In this document: piece after piece, positions 43,327 through 52,071 of the stretch
How positions within the stretch are numbered: the stretch's first letter is position 1
Layout of the letters: every line of letters begins with the position of its first letter
Origin: Bacteroidetes bacterium GWF2_33_16
GTDB taxonomy: Bacteria > Bacteroidota > Bacteroidia > Bacteroidales > UBA12077
NCBI GenBank assembly: GCA_001768565.1
Contig: MEOE01000028.1
Span: forward strand, 124,001-188,000
DNA: 64,000 bases
Direction: 5' to 3'
Program-made: the position numbers and the translations under genes
The notes under the pieces: model-generated
Database searches by the model: none
The model's input: only the letters and a program-made list of their open reading frames with translations
Told to the model about the DNA's origin: nothing

Positions 43327-45093
43327 ATGAATATGAAAACAAAAAAGAGATTATATAGTATTATTCTTATTTGTGGAGCATTAGTTACTGTAGGTTTTTT
43401 AGGTTTTAAAACAGGTGATGATTTTAAAATTGCCAAAAGTTTAGATATTTATTATTCTTTATTTAGAGATATAAATATCTATTATGTAGATGAAACAAAT
43501 CCCGAAAAGCTTGTTGAAACAAGTATAAATGCTATGCTGGAGTCTCTTGATCCTTATACGGTTTATATTCCAGAATCAGAAATGGATGAATTTACATTTA
43601 TGACAACTGGTCAGTATGGTGGGATAGGTGCATTAATTAGAAACAAAGATGGTCAGCCGATTATAGCACAGCCATATAAAGGGTTTCCTGCAGATAAAGC
43701 CGGGCTAAGAGCCGGAGATATTATTTTAGAGGTAGATGGAATACCTACCAAAGAATTGCAAATTGATAATATTAGTGAAAAGCTTAAAGGTACTCCAAAA
43801 ACATCTTTACAACTATTGATAGAAAGACCATATACAAACGAAAAATTCACAAAGGAATTATTTCGCGAAGAGATCAAAATAAAAAGTGTACCGTACTATG
43901 GTGTTGTTGAGTCAGGAATAGGTTATATTCGAGTAACTAAATTTACACCAGATCTTACAAAAGAAGTAAAAGAAGCATTAAAAGATTTAAAAACTGAGTA
44001 TCAGATTAAGTCACTTATTCTTGACTTAAGGGGAAACCCAGGAGGATTATTAGTTGAAGCTCCAAGGCTTTGTAATTTGTTTGTAAATAAGGGGCAGGAA
44101 ATTGTTAGTACGAAAGGGAAAATAAAAAAGTGGGATCAAACATACAAAACAACAGAATCGGCTTTTGATCCGGAAATTCCAATTGTTGTTTTGGTTAGCC
44201 GTACAACAGCCTCTGCAGCAGAAATTGTTGCCGGTGCATTGCAGGATCTTGATAGGGCTGTTGTTTTAGGGCAAAGAACTTTTGGCAAGGGACTTGTACA
44301 AACAACAATTCCTTTAAGTTATAACAGCCAACTTAAAGTTACTACTGCCAAGTATTATATTCCTAGCGGAAGATGCATACAGGCAAGAGACTATTCTCAT
44401 CGAAATGAAGACGGAAGTGTAGGATATGTTCCAGATACATTAATCTCAGAATTTTTGACAAAAAATGGGAGGAAAGTATACGATGGAGGAGGAATAATTC
44501 CTGATATTAGTTTCGATCCGCAGGATATTAGTCCAATATCAATAAGCCTTATAACAGAAAATATTGTTTTTGATTATGCTACTAAATTTGCATTTGAAAA
44601 TCAATCAATATCATCCGTTTCAGACTTTATGATTTCAGATAAGATTTTCAATGATTTTACAGATTATGCTTTAAATCAGGATTTTAGTTACGAGACATAT
44701 AGTGAAAAAGAATTACAAGAGCTTGAAAAGGTTTTAAAACGAGAGAAATATTATAACAGAGTCGAGTCCGAAATAAAAGAACTTAAAAGCAAACTTGTTA
44801 ATGATAAAAGACAAGATATTCAGGAGTTTAAAAGCGAAATAAAAGACTTTTTGCGTGACGAAATTGTAGGAAGATATTATTATGAAGACGGTCAGATTCA
44901 GGCTAGTCTAATTAACGACAGTCAGCTTTATAAAGCGATCGACATTTTAAAAAACAACAATACCTATAATTCTATATTAAATGGAAGTTATAATGACCAA
45001 CGCGAAGGTGAAAAACTAAGCTTATATAATCCGGATCTATTCAATAAAAGCCAAAACGCGAATGATTTTTTTGAATCCTTTATAAGCAATTAA
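43327..45093 (+). CDS. S41 family C-terminal processing peptidase
   Basis: 588 residues with an N-terminal signal anchor (about 7-27). A PDZ domain (about 95-175; PADKAGLRAGDIILEVDG) precedes the S41 core (about 195-385), with LDLRGNPGGLL, the catalytic Ser in RTTASAAEIVAGAL and Lys in RTFGKGLVQTTIPL. The C-terminal 150 residues are charged and helical. CtpA/Prc-type enzymes trim C-termini of periplasmic proteins and can regulate cell-wall hydrolases. Length matches the longer Bacteroidota version. It ends at a hairpin shared with convergent polA. Confidence 0.95.
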   Translation: MNMKTKKRLYSIILICGALVTVGFLGFKTGDDFKIAKSLDIYYSLFRDINIYYVDETNPEKLVETSINAMLESLDPYTVYIPESEMDEFTFMTTGQYGGIGALIRNKDGQPIIAQPYKGFPADKAGLRAGDIILEVDGIPTKELQIDNISEKLKGTPKTSLQLLIERPYTNEKFTKELFREEIKIKSVPYYGVVESGIGYIRVTKFTPDLTKEVKEALKDLKTEYQIKSLILDLRGNPGGLLVEAPRLCNLFVNKGQEIVSTKGKIKKWDQTYKTTESAFDPEIPIVVLVSRTTASAAEIVAGALQDLDRAVVLGQRTFGKGLVQTTIPLSYNSQLKVTTAKYYIPSGRCIQARDYSHRNEDGSVGYVPDTLISEFLTKNGRKVYDGGGIIPDISFDPQDISPISISLITENIVFDYATKFAFENQSISSVSDFMISDKIFNDFTDYALNQDFSYETYSEKELQELEKVLKREKYYNRVESEIKELKSKLVNDKRQDIQEFKSEIKDFLRDEIVGRYYYEDGQIQASLINDSQLYKAIDILKNNNTYNSILNGSYNDQREGEKLSLYNPDLFNKSQNANDFFESFISN

Positions 45094-45097
45094 AAAG

Positions 45098-45128
45098 AAA
45101 AAAGTTCTGTATTATCAGGACTTTTTTT
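45098..45128. terminator. Bidirectional terminator between the S41 gene and polA
   Basis: 12-bp stem, AAAAAAGTTCTG (45098-45109) with CAGGACTTTTTT (45116-45127), one G-T wobble pair, 6-nt loop, flanked by T and A tracts. Serves two convergent genes. Confidence 0.85.
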
Positions 45129-45140
45129 CTTGCATTTAAT

Positions 45141-47909
45141 CTAGTGTGCTTCAAGCCAATTATTTCCAATTCCAATGTCAACAGTAAGGTGAATGCTTAG
45201 TTTTATTGCATTTTCCATTTTGTTCTTTACCAGAGCTTTTATTTCGTTTTCTTCTGGTTTATAAACATCGAAAATCAATTCGTCATGTACCTGGAGAATC
45301 ATTTTTGTTTTATATGATTTTGATTTTAGTTCATTATAAATATCGATCATTGCTATTTTAATAATATCAGCTGCCGATCCCTGAATAGGAGCGTTTATAG
45401 CATTTCTTTCAGCAAATCCACGAACCGTTGCGTTTTTCGAATTAATATCGTTTAATACTCTTTTACGTCCCATAATGGTTTCAACATATCCTTTTTGTCG
45501 AGCAATTGCAATGCTATTATCCATGTATTCTTTCACCTTAGGATAGCTTTTAAAGTATTCATCAATAAGGCTTTTTGCTTCGCTTCTGGGAATGCTTAAT
45601 CGCTGTGATAATCCGAATGAAGAAATTCCATAAATAATTCCAAAATTGGCCGTTTTTGCTTTTCTGCGCTGATCTTTGGTTACATCTTTCAGATTTTCCA
45701 CGTGGAATATTTTTGCAGCTGTTGATGTGTGGATGTCCTCATTATTTTTAAATGCTTCGATCATATTGGTGTCTTGGCTTAGATGTGCCATTAACCGGAG
45801 TTCTATTTGTGAATAATCGGCCGCCAATAGAACATGATCTGTATCTGAAGGAATAAAGGCCTTACGAATTTCTCTACCTCGCTCTTCTCGAATAGGAATA
45901 TTTTGCAGGTTAGGATTGTTTGAGCTTAAGCGGCCTGTTGCTGTTACTGCTTGGTTATATGATGTATGTACTTTCCCTGTTTTTGGATTAATAAGTTTTG
46001 GTAGAGCCTCTATATAGGTTGAAAGCAATTTTTTTAGCGATCTAAAATCCAGTATAGCATGAATTATTGGATGTTTTTCTGCTAAAAGCATTAGCGTTTC
46101 TTCGCTGGTTGAGTATTGGTTCGTTTTTGTTTTTTTTGCGTTAGGGTCTATTTTTAAATGTTCAAAAAGAATATCTCCTAACTGTTTTGGTGATGAGATA
46201 TTAAATTTTAAACCTGCTTGTGCAAATATTTTTTCTTCAATAGCAATAAGTTCTTTATTAAGTTCTTTAGCATATTCATTTAAAGCGTTGATATCAATAT
46301 TGAAACCATTCATCTCCATTTCAGCCAATACTGGTATTAAGGGCATTTCAATGGATTCTGCTAAATTATTTAGTTTCTTTTGATTTAGATCTTTTTCAAG
46401 GATTTCCTTTAATTGAAAAGTTAAGTCAGCATCTTCGGCTGCATAATCTTTTATTGTTTCCAAAGGAACATTTCGCATCGAATTCTGCCTTACACCTTTC
46501 TTTCCAATTAATTCTTCTATTTCCACCGGACTGTAATTCAGATATGTTTCAGAAAGATATGTTAAATTATGTCGAAGATCAGGTTGCAGCAAGTAGTGTG
46601 CAATCATCGTGTCGAATATTTCTCCTTGTACACTTATATCATATTGCTTAAGTATTAGCATATCAAACTTAATATTCTGCCCAATCTTTTTTATTGATGG
46701 ATTTTCGAACAGGTGCTTAAACTCATTAAGTTGTTTTTGTGCTTGCGTTTGATCTTCACTAAAAGGAATATAATATGCAGTATGTATTTGCCAAGAAATT
46801 GACATACCAACAATTTCAGCCGAATATGGATCTAAACCAGTTGTTTCTGTATCAAAGCAAAACTCAGTCAGCGTTTCTAGTTTTTCAATTAAGGACCTAT
46901 TGCTTTCTGCTGTGTTTACTAAGATATAATTATGTTCTGTGTTTGAAATGTTTTTAAGTCTCTTACTGGATTGTTCTATTTCTATTGGATCAAAAAGCGA
47001 TCCTTGCACTGCTGCTTTTGATGGTACAGGATTTGCTTCGCTCTGAAATAATCGTTTTCCCAAAGTTTTGAACTCAAGCTCGTCAAGGAGGGGAGAGAGC
47101 TTTTTTTCGTCTGGCTTTTCAAGGATAAGAGCTGTAGCATCCAAAGAAACAGGAACATCTAATTTTATAGTTACAAGCTCTCTTGATAGCAGAACCTGTT
47201 CTTTATTATTGACCAGAATTTCCTTCTGTTTTCCTGTGAGCTCGTTAATGCTGTTGTAAATATTTTCTATACTTTCGTATTTTTCAATTAACTTAATTGC
47301 TGTTTTTTCTCCTATTCCTGGGGCTCCAGGAATATTGTCTGAAGCGTCTCCCATTAATCCTAAAATATCAATTATTTGAGTAGGATCTTTAATGTTATAT
47401 TTCTTGCAAATTTCCTGAACTCCAACAACCTCTTCTTCGTTGCCCGACCGAGATGGTTTATACATAAAAATATTTTCCGAAATCAATTGTCCGTAATCTT
47501 TGTCAGGGGTCATCATATAGGTTGTAAAACCTTCTTTTTCGGCTAATTTAGCAAGCGTTCCAATTACATCGTCTGCCTCGAAACCATCAACCTGAATAAT
47601 AGGGATATTAAAACCATCAATAAGCTGTTTAATATATGGAATAGATTTTTTAATATCTTCGGGAGTAGATTCACGGTTTGCCTTGTATTCCTTATAAATA
47701 GTATGTCGGAAGGTTGGATAGGGAGGGTCAAAAACAACCGCTATATGGGTTGGTTTTTCTTTTGTTATAAGGTCAATCAATGTGTTTGCAAATCCAAAAA
47801 TAGCAGAAGTATTTAATCCACTTGAGTTAAATCTAGGGTTTTTAATAAATGCATAATATGAGCGATATATTAAAGCATAAGCATCTAACAGATATAGTTT
47901 TTTGGACAT
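45141..47909 (-). CDS. polA: DNA polymerase I
   Basis: 922 residues with all three domains: 5'-3' exonuclease/flap (1-290; YLLDAYALIYRSYYAF, DKDYGQL, LMGDASDNIPG), 3'-5' proofreading exonuclease (about 330-510; FCFDTETTGLDPYSAEIVGM has both Asp and Glu, so proofreading should work) and polymerase (about 520-922; DYSQIELRLMAHLS, RRKAKTANFGIIYG, QVHDELIFDV). It fills gaps in repair and removes RNA primers. A degenerate parS-like site lies in the polymerase domain at 45694. Confidence 0.98.
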   Translation of the reverse strand: MSKKLYLLDAYALIYRSYYAFIKNPRFNSSGLNTSAIFGFANTLIDLITKEKPTHIAVVFDPPYPTFRHTIYKEYKANRESTPEDIKKSIPYIKQLIDGFNIPIIQVDGFEADDVIGTLAKLAEKEGFTTYMMTPDKDYGQLISENIFMYKPSRSGNEEEVVGVQEICKKYNIKDPTQIIDILGLMGDASDNIPGAPGIGEKTAIKLIEKYESIENIYNSINELTGKQKEILVNNKEQVLLSRELVTIKLDVPVSLDATALILEKPDEKKLSPLLDELEFKTLGKRLFQSEANPVPSKAAVQGSLFDPIEIEQSSKRLKNISNTEHNYILVNTAESNRSLIEKLETLTEFCFDTETTGLDPYSAEIVGMSISWQIHTAYYIPFSEDQTQAQKQLNEFKHLFENPSIKKIGQNIKFDMLILKQYDISVQGEIFDTMIAHYLLQPDLRHNLTYLSETYLNYSPVEIEELIGKKGVRQNSMRNVPLETIKDYAAEDADLTFQLKEILEKDLNQKKLNNLAESIEMPLIPVLAEMEMNGFNIDINALNEYAKELNKELIAIEEKIFAQAGLKFNISSPKQLGDILFEHLKIDPNAKKTKTNQYSTSEETLMLLAEKHPIIHAILDFRSLKKLLSTYIEALPKLINPKTGKVHTSYNQAVTATGRLSSNNPNLQNIPIREERGREIRKAFIPSDTDHVLLAADYSQIELRLMAHLSQDTNMIEAFKNNEDIHTSTAAKIFHVENLKDVTKDQRRKAKTANFGIIYGISSFGLSQRLSIPRSEAKSLIDEYFKSYPKVKEYMDNSIAIARQKGYVETIMGRKRVLNDINSKNATVRGFAERNAINAPIQGSAADIIKIAMIDIYNELKSKSYKTKMILQVHDELIFDVYKPEENEIKALVKNKMENAIKLSIHLTVDIGIGNNWLEAH
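45694..45709. other. Degenerate parS-like site inside polA
   Basis: TTTTCCACGTGGAATA; the inner 12 bases TTCCACGTGGAA form a palindrome identical to the parS core, with mismatches at positions 2 and 15 of the 16-bp consensus. Intragenic parS sites are known in other genomes, but chance cannot be excluded. Confidence 0.4.
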
Positions 47910-48039
47910 AAAAATAGTTGTTAAAGTAAGAAGTAAAATTATTCAATGTTGAAAGACCAAATTACAACATACAAATCAGAAATAATAATGAAAAATGATT
48001 TTAGAAATGAGTACGAATTAATATTTGATGTATTATTTT

Positions 48040-48489
48040 TTAATTATTATCGGATGCAAACCACTCTGCAAAAGATGTTGCTGTTTCGTGTAGCTTAAGG
48101 CTGTACAGCTTTACTTCTGATGGCAGCTTTTTTTTAATTTTTTGTACAAAATCAATCACCATGTTTTCGCATGTTGGCTGGTAATCAACAATAGATTGTT
48201 TTTCGAACATTTGATTTTGAGAACAATTAAGGCTTTCAGATGCGCTTTTTGAGATAATGAATGCATGGTCAAGGGGTTTTATTATCTCGTCGTTTATAAT
48301 TTTTTTTAAATCCCCAAAATCTATTACCATACCTAATTTGGGGTTTTTTTCGTCCACAATAGGTGATCCTATTACAGTTACAAACAACTTATAAGAATGA
48401 CCATGAATATTGGCGCAAGGGCCATTATAATTCCATAATGCGTGTGCAATTTCGAAATTAAACTCTTTTGTAACTCGAATTTTAGTCAT
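48040..48489 (-). CDS. queD: 6-pyruvoyl-tetrahydropterin synthase / QueD family
   Basis: 149 residues from the ATG at 48489. The frame continues to 48570, but that part overlaps a terminator hairpin and the promoter box, so the shorter start is chosen. Zinc-binding histidines lie in FEIAHAL and IHGHSY; the catalytic Cys is in NGPCANIHGH, and DHAFI, PTCENMVIDF and LHETATSFAEW complete the family pattern. QueD makes 6-carboxy-tetrahydropterin on the way to queuosine; PTPS-like activity cannot be excluded. queC and queE are not in this window. Confidence 0.92.
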   Translation of the reverse strand: MTKIRVTKEFNFEIAHALWNYNGPCANIHGHSYKLFVTVIGSPIVDEKNPKLGMVIDFGDLKKIINDEIIKPLDHAFIISKSASESLNCSQNQMFEKQSIVDYQPTCENMVIDFVQKIKKKLPSEVKLYSLKLHETATSFAEWFASDNN

Positions 48490-48516
48490 ATCCTGAAGTT
48501 TATATGTAATTAGCAA

Positions 48517-48524
48517 CAAAGATA
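48517..48524 (-). promoter_or_regulatory. -7 promoter element of queD
   Basis: CAAAGATA on the plus strand reads TATCTTTG on the minus strand, matching TAnnTTTG. It is 28 bp upstream of the ATG at 48489 and supports that start over the longer frame. Confidence 0.55.
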
Positions 48525-48550
48525 TAACACATTTGTTGAATCGAAAAAAG

Positions 48551-48588
48551 AAAAATAAAAAACCATTCATATGCTCATGAATGGTTTT
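48551..48588 (-). terminator. Rho-independent terminator of the arsR-like gene
   Basis: 12-bp perfect stem, AAAACCATTCAT (48559-48570) with ATGAATGGTTTT (48577-48588), and a T-rich tail when read on the minus strand. It lies 26 bp beyond the regulator's stop. Confidence 0.85.
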
Positions 48589-48613
48589 CGGTTATTTAAT
48601 ATAATAAAAAACT

Positions 48614-48928
48614 TTAATCAGTAGTAGTACATTTGCTAACACAATTTACAATATTAGAAAGATTACTGTGTTTTAATGAATAATAGGTGTTTTTGCCTTC
48701 TCTTTTTGAGCACAAAACACCCTTGTCTTTTAATATTCCTAAATGATGCGATGTTGTCGATTGTTCAATACCTAATAGTTCATGTATTTCTGTAACAGTT
48801 AGTTTTTTACCATCTTCTAAATAATTTAGAATAGCAATTCGCATTGGATGTGCAATAGCTTTTAGCATGTTTGCTGCATCTTCCAGTTGCTCAATTGTAA
48901 GGTCTTTTATTTTCATAATCGGTTGCAT
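48614..48928 (-). CDS. ArsR family transcriptional regulator
   Basis: 104 residues from the ATG at 48928; the open frame runs upstream to 49000, but the promoter box at 48947 makes that unlikely. The winged helix shows AHPMRIAILNYLEDGKKLTV, IHELLGIEQSTTSHHLGILK (recognition helix) and a wing at REGKNTYYSLK. Three cysteines remain near the C-terminus: Cys73 (GVLCSK) and Cys96/Cys100 (NCVSKC). The classic arsenic site CxC of helix alpha-3 is not present, but C-terminal cysteines can form an alternative metal or redox site. No arsenic or metal transport genes are adjacent. Confidence 0.88.
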   Translation of the reverse strand: MQPIMKIKDLTIEQLEDAANMLKAIAHPMRIAILNYLEDGKKLTVTEIHELLGIEQSTTSHHLGILKDKGVLCSKREGKNTYYSLKHSNLSNIVNCVSKCTTTD

Positions 48929-48946
48929 TTTTGTAATTAACAAATG

Positions 48947-48954
48947 CAAATATA
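48947..48954 (-). promoter_or_regulatory. -7 promoter element of the arsR-like gene
   Basis: CAAATATA on the plus strand reads TATATTTG on the minus strand, matching TAnnTTTG, with the ATG 19 bp downstream. It sets the start of the coding region. Confidence 0.5.
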
Positions 48955-48976
48955 TAAATATATAATTTTTAAAATT

Positions 48977-48990
48977 ATGACTATTGTCAT
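48977..48990. promoter_or_regulatory. Candidate operator of the arsR-like gene
   Basis: ATGAC-4 bp-GTCAT is a perfect inverted repeat in the -33 region of the arsR-like promoter, a normal place for autorepression. It could also serve the divergent polyprenyl synthetase gene. Confidence 0.35.
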
Positions 48991-49111
48991 TAAAATACAA
49001 TACTTTACTATACTAATGATTTTGTAAATCAGAGATGCTATAAACAAAAACAATTTTAATTATTCTTGATTTTAATCAAACTATTCGGGTATTATCGTGT
49101 TTTAGAATTAG

Positions 49112-49119
49112 TATATTTG
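49112..49119 (+). promoter_or_regulatory. -7 promoter element of the polyprenyl synthetase gene
   Basis: TATATTTG matches TAnnTTTG, 17 bp before the ATG at 49137. The -33 element is weak. Confidence 0.5.
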
Positions 49120-49136
49120 AAAAAAAATTGATTTTA

Positions 49137-50114
49137 ATGTCTGATATTGATAAAATACAAAACTCCATAAAGGAAGAGATGGAGCGATTTGAGCCCTTTT
49201 TTAGGTCGTCTATGCAAACAAAAGTTCCTTTATTGAATATAATTATGAATTATATTTTGCGTCGCAAAGGAAAACAAATGCGACCAATGTTTGTATTTCT
49301 GTCGGCAAAAATGATTAAGGAATCTGTTGGCGATTCCACATATACTGCTGCTTCATTAATCGAGTTGTTGCATACAGCTACTCTTATTCACGATGATGTT
49401 GTTGATGAGGCTTATGAAAGAAGGAGTTTTTTCTCAATTAATGCCCTTTGGAAATCAAAAATCAGTGTTCTGGTTGGTGATTACTTGCTTTCTAAGGGTT
49501 TGCTACTTGCGGTTGAAAAAAACGAATATGAATTGCTGAAAATTGTTTCTGTGGCAGTCCGCGAAATGAGTGAGGGCGAGCTTCTTCAAATTCAAAAATC
49601 AAGAAAACTAAATATAAACGAAGAAATTTATTTTGAAATAATTCGTAAAAAAACAGCAGCTCTTATTGCTGCGTGCGCAGCATGTGGCGCAAAATCTTCA
49701 GACGCAGATGACGAAACCGTTGAAAAAATGAGGTTGTTTGGAGAATATGTAGGTATTGCTTTCCAGATTAAAGACGATTTGCTAGATTATCAAAACAATG
49801 GAATGATTGGCAAGCCGTCAGGTAACGACCTTAAAGAAAAGAAACTTACTTTGCCAATTATTTATGCCTTGGAAAAAACCTCTATTGTTGAAAGAAAACG
49901 AATTATTTCAGAAATAAAACGAAATCATAAAAACAAACAAAAAGTTCAGGAAATTATCAATTTTGCAATTAAAAATGGGGGATTGGAGTATACCCAGCAA
50001 AAAATGAATGAATACCGAGACAAAGCGCTTATTATTCTAAATGATTTTCCTGAAAACCAATCAAGAAAATCGCTTATTGATTTGGTGAATTATGTCGTTT
50101 CAAGAAAAAAATAA
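49137..50114 (+). CDS. Polyprenyl diphosphate synthase
   Basis: 325 residues from the ATG at 49137; a TTG at 49128 is less likely. Both aspartate-rich motifs are present: LIHDDVVDEA (first, residues about 82-91) and FQIKDDLLDYQ (second, about 212-222), plus GKQMRPMFVFLSA and the KKLTLP loop. It condenses isopentenyl diphosphate onto an allylic primer; the all-trans long-chain type (octaprenyl/heptaprenyl for menaquinone) is most likely from length and motif spacing, but product length is not proven. A strong hairpin follows. Confidence 0.92.
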   Translation: MSDIDKIQNSIKEEMERFEPFFRSSMQTKVPLLNIIMNYILRRKGKQMRPMFVFLSAKMIKESVGDSTYTAASLIELLHTATLIHDDVVDEAYERRSFFSINALWKSKISVLVGDYLLSKGLLLAVEKNEYELLKIVSVAVREMSEGELLQIQKSRKLNINEEIYFEIIRKKTAALIAACAACGAKSSDADDETVEKMRLFGEYVGIAFQIKDDLLDYQNNGMIGKPSGNDLKEKKLTLPIIYALEKTSIVERKRIISEIKRNHKNKQKVQEIINFAIKNGGLEYTQQKMNEYRDKALIILNDFPENQSRKSLIDLVNYVVSRKK

Positions 50115-50147
50115 AGCTTTTCAGAATATTTTATTCTGAAAAGCTTT
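50113..50147. terminator. Bidirectional terminator after the polyprenyl synthase gene
   Basis: 15-bp perfect stem, AAAGCTTTTCAGAAT (50113-50127) with ATTCTGAAAAGCTTT (50133-50147), loop of 5 nt; it overlaps the stop codon and serves the convergent oxidoreductase gene also. Confidence 0.88.
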
Positions 50148-50166
50148 AATAAGTATTAAAATACAA

Positions 50167-52017
50167 TTATTTGTTTAGTAAATACTTACCTTCTGTCAAC
50201 AAATCTAGTTCTTTAAGTTTTTCTTCTGTTGGAACACCTTCTTTTGACCAACCTCTTAACTGATAATATTTGTCAAGTAAGGGATTAAGATTAACTGTAA
50301 CTCCTTTTGAATGGCCAGAGCTGTATGACTCATTCAATAATCTTGATGGTAAGGTATCGTCTTTTCTTGTAAGTCCTTCTCGAAGATTAAATAGTTTTTC
50401 CAGCGTCCAGATCCGTTCTCCTATTTTTAGTAATTCAGTAGAATCTATCGTTATTCCTATTACTGCCGACAACATATTTGCATAATGGATAGGGTTTAAA
50501 GCAAAACTGGTAAATATGCATACTCCCATTGAGTCAATAGTACTTATTAAATCTTGGTAGAGCTTTACCAAACCCGGCTTTCCTTTGTCGGTAAAACGGT
50601 TAATTTCAAATGGAGTAGCCAATGCTTCTGTAGATACTAAATAGGCTTTAAGGTGACATGCTCCACGATTGCTGGTTGCTAACGAAAGGCTCATGCCATA
50701 AAATCCGCGTGGATCATATGCCGGTAATTCTAATCCCTTTACTTGCATTGCTATTTCTGGGTGTCCGTATTTTTGAGCAAGCCGCATACTTCCAAGAGAA
50801 AGGACTTTGCCAAAACCTTCAACTTTGCCCATAAGCTCAGTTAATGTAACTACAGCCTCAGCATCTCCAAATTTAAGATCTCTGCCAATATCTTTTCTAA
50901 TTTGCTCATAAGCCTCTTTGTCAAGCAAGCCTTTTTCTGACAGTTCCATTGCACATGCAATGGAACTTCCTGCAGATATTGTATCAATACCATATTCGTT
51001 GCAATTGTAGTTTGCATGTGTAATTTTTTCCAGATCGTGAACAAAACAAGCAGCTCCAAGCGACCATACTGTTTCAAACTCAGGACCCTTTCCCTCTCTC
51101 TCAGGTGTTCGAGAAAGATGCGCACAGCCTATAGGACAAGCCTTGCAGGGCTGACTTCGAACGAAATACAATTCCTTTATAGTTTCTCCTGTAATAGATT
51201 CTGCATTTGCAAAATGACCTTCCTGAAAATTTTTAGTAGGAAAAGCACCTCGGTCGTTTATCAAGCTAACAAGAGCAGGTGTTCCATATTCTTTCAGGGT
51301 ATCTTTGGTTAATGGAGCCTCGCCAATAAAGGTTTGCCATTCTTTTTTGGCATCTTTCAATTCATCTTCATTATTGTAAGGAGTATCTGTTGATCCAATT
51401 ACAACAATTGCCTTTAAGTTTTTTGAACCCATTACTGCACCAACACCAGTTCTTCCTGAGTGATGTCCTTTTTCATTAACGATTGAGGATATTGGCATTT
51501 TTTGTTCTCCGGCAGGACCAATACAAGCAACTCCTGCTTTTGAATCAGTTTCTTGTAATAAAATATCAGTTGTGTCATTTGTTTTTTTGCCCCAGAGTTT
51601 TGATGCATCTCTTATTTCAACTTTTTCTCCATTTAAAAAAACATAACACGGATTTTTAGAAACACCTTCAAAAACCAAAACATCATAACCGGTATTTTTT
51701 AAATCGACACCAAAATGACCGCCAGAATTTGTTTCTCCAATTGCGCCAGTTAACGGGGATTTGCATACCACTGAAAAACGGCTGGCTGTAGCTGCATTAC
51801 TTCCATGTAATGGAGCTGTAACGAAGAGCAACTTATTCTCAGGACCTAAAGGATCAACTTTTGGAGGAAGCTCGTCGAAAAGAAGCTTAACTCCCAAACC
51901 GCGTCCTCCGATAAATTTTAATAAAATATCTTCAGGAATTTGCTCTATTGCCGTGGTGTGATTATTTAGGTTTATTCTTAAAAGCTTATTGTGATAGCCA
52001 CCTTTTATTGTTTTCAT
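50167..52017 (-). CDS. Aldehyde:ferredoxin oxidoreductase (tungsten-pterin family)
   Basis: 616 residues, full length for the AOR family. The four cysteines of the [4Fe-4S] cluster are Cys291, Cys294 and Cys298 (CKACPIGC) plus Cys500 (MGVCIFTS), matching the spacing in the Pyrococcus enzyme. N-terminal FIGGRGLGVKLLFDEL, ASRFSVVCKSPLTGAIGETN and HSGRTGVGAVMGSKNLKAI are family signatures for the bis-pterin cofactor. Such enzymes oxidise aldehydes to acids and reduce ferredoxin, and are oxygen-sensitive. The gene lies 54 bp downstream of deoC on the same strand, so acetaldehyde is a good candidate substrate. Confidence 0.95.
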   Translation of the reverse strand: MKTIKGGYHNKLLRINLNNHTTAIEQIPEDILLKFIGGRGLGVKLLFDELPPKVDPLGPENKLLFVTAPLHGSNAATASRFSVVCKSPLTGAIGETNSGGHFGVDLKNTGYDVLVFEGVSKNPCYVFLNGEKVEIRDASKLWGKKTNDTTDILLQETDSKAGVACIGPAGEQKMPISSIVNEKGHHSGRTGVGAVMGSKNLKAIVVIGSTDTPYNNEDELKDAKKEWQTFIGEAPLTKDTLKEYGTPALVSLINDRGAFPTKNFQEGHFANAESITGETIKELYFVRSQPCKACPIGCAHLSRTPEREGKGPEFETVWSLGAACFVHDLEKITHANYNCNEYGIDTISAGSSIACAMELSEKGLLDKEAYEQIRKDIGRDLKFGDAEAVVTLTELMGKVEGFGKVLSLGSMRLAQKYGHPEIAMQVKGLELPAYDPRGFYGMSLSLATSNRGACHLKAYLVSTEALATPFEINRFTDKGKPGLVKLYQDLISTIDSMGVCIFTSFALNPIHYANMLSAVIGITIDSTELLKIGERIWTLEKLFNLREGLTRKDDTLPSRLLNESYSSGHSKGVTVNLNPLLDKYYQLRGWSKEGVPTEEKLKELDLLTEGKYLLNK

Positions 52018-52071
52018 ATTTTATTTGATATTTTTTGCTTATGAATACTGAATTTATGGTCGAAACAAGTA

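Noticed and set aside
48490-48570. N-terminal extension of queD to position 48570
   Set aside because: The extension would start inside a perfect terminator hairpin and run through the TATCTTTG promoter box; family members begin near the chosen ATG.
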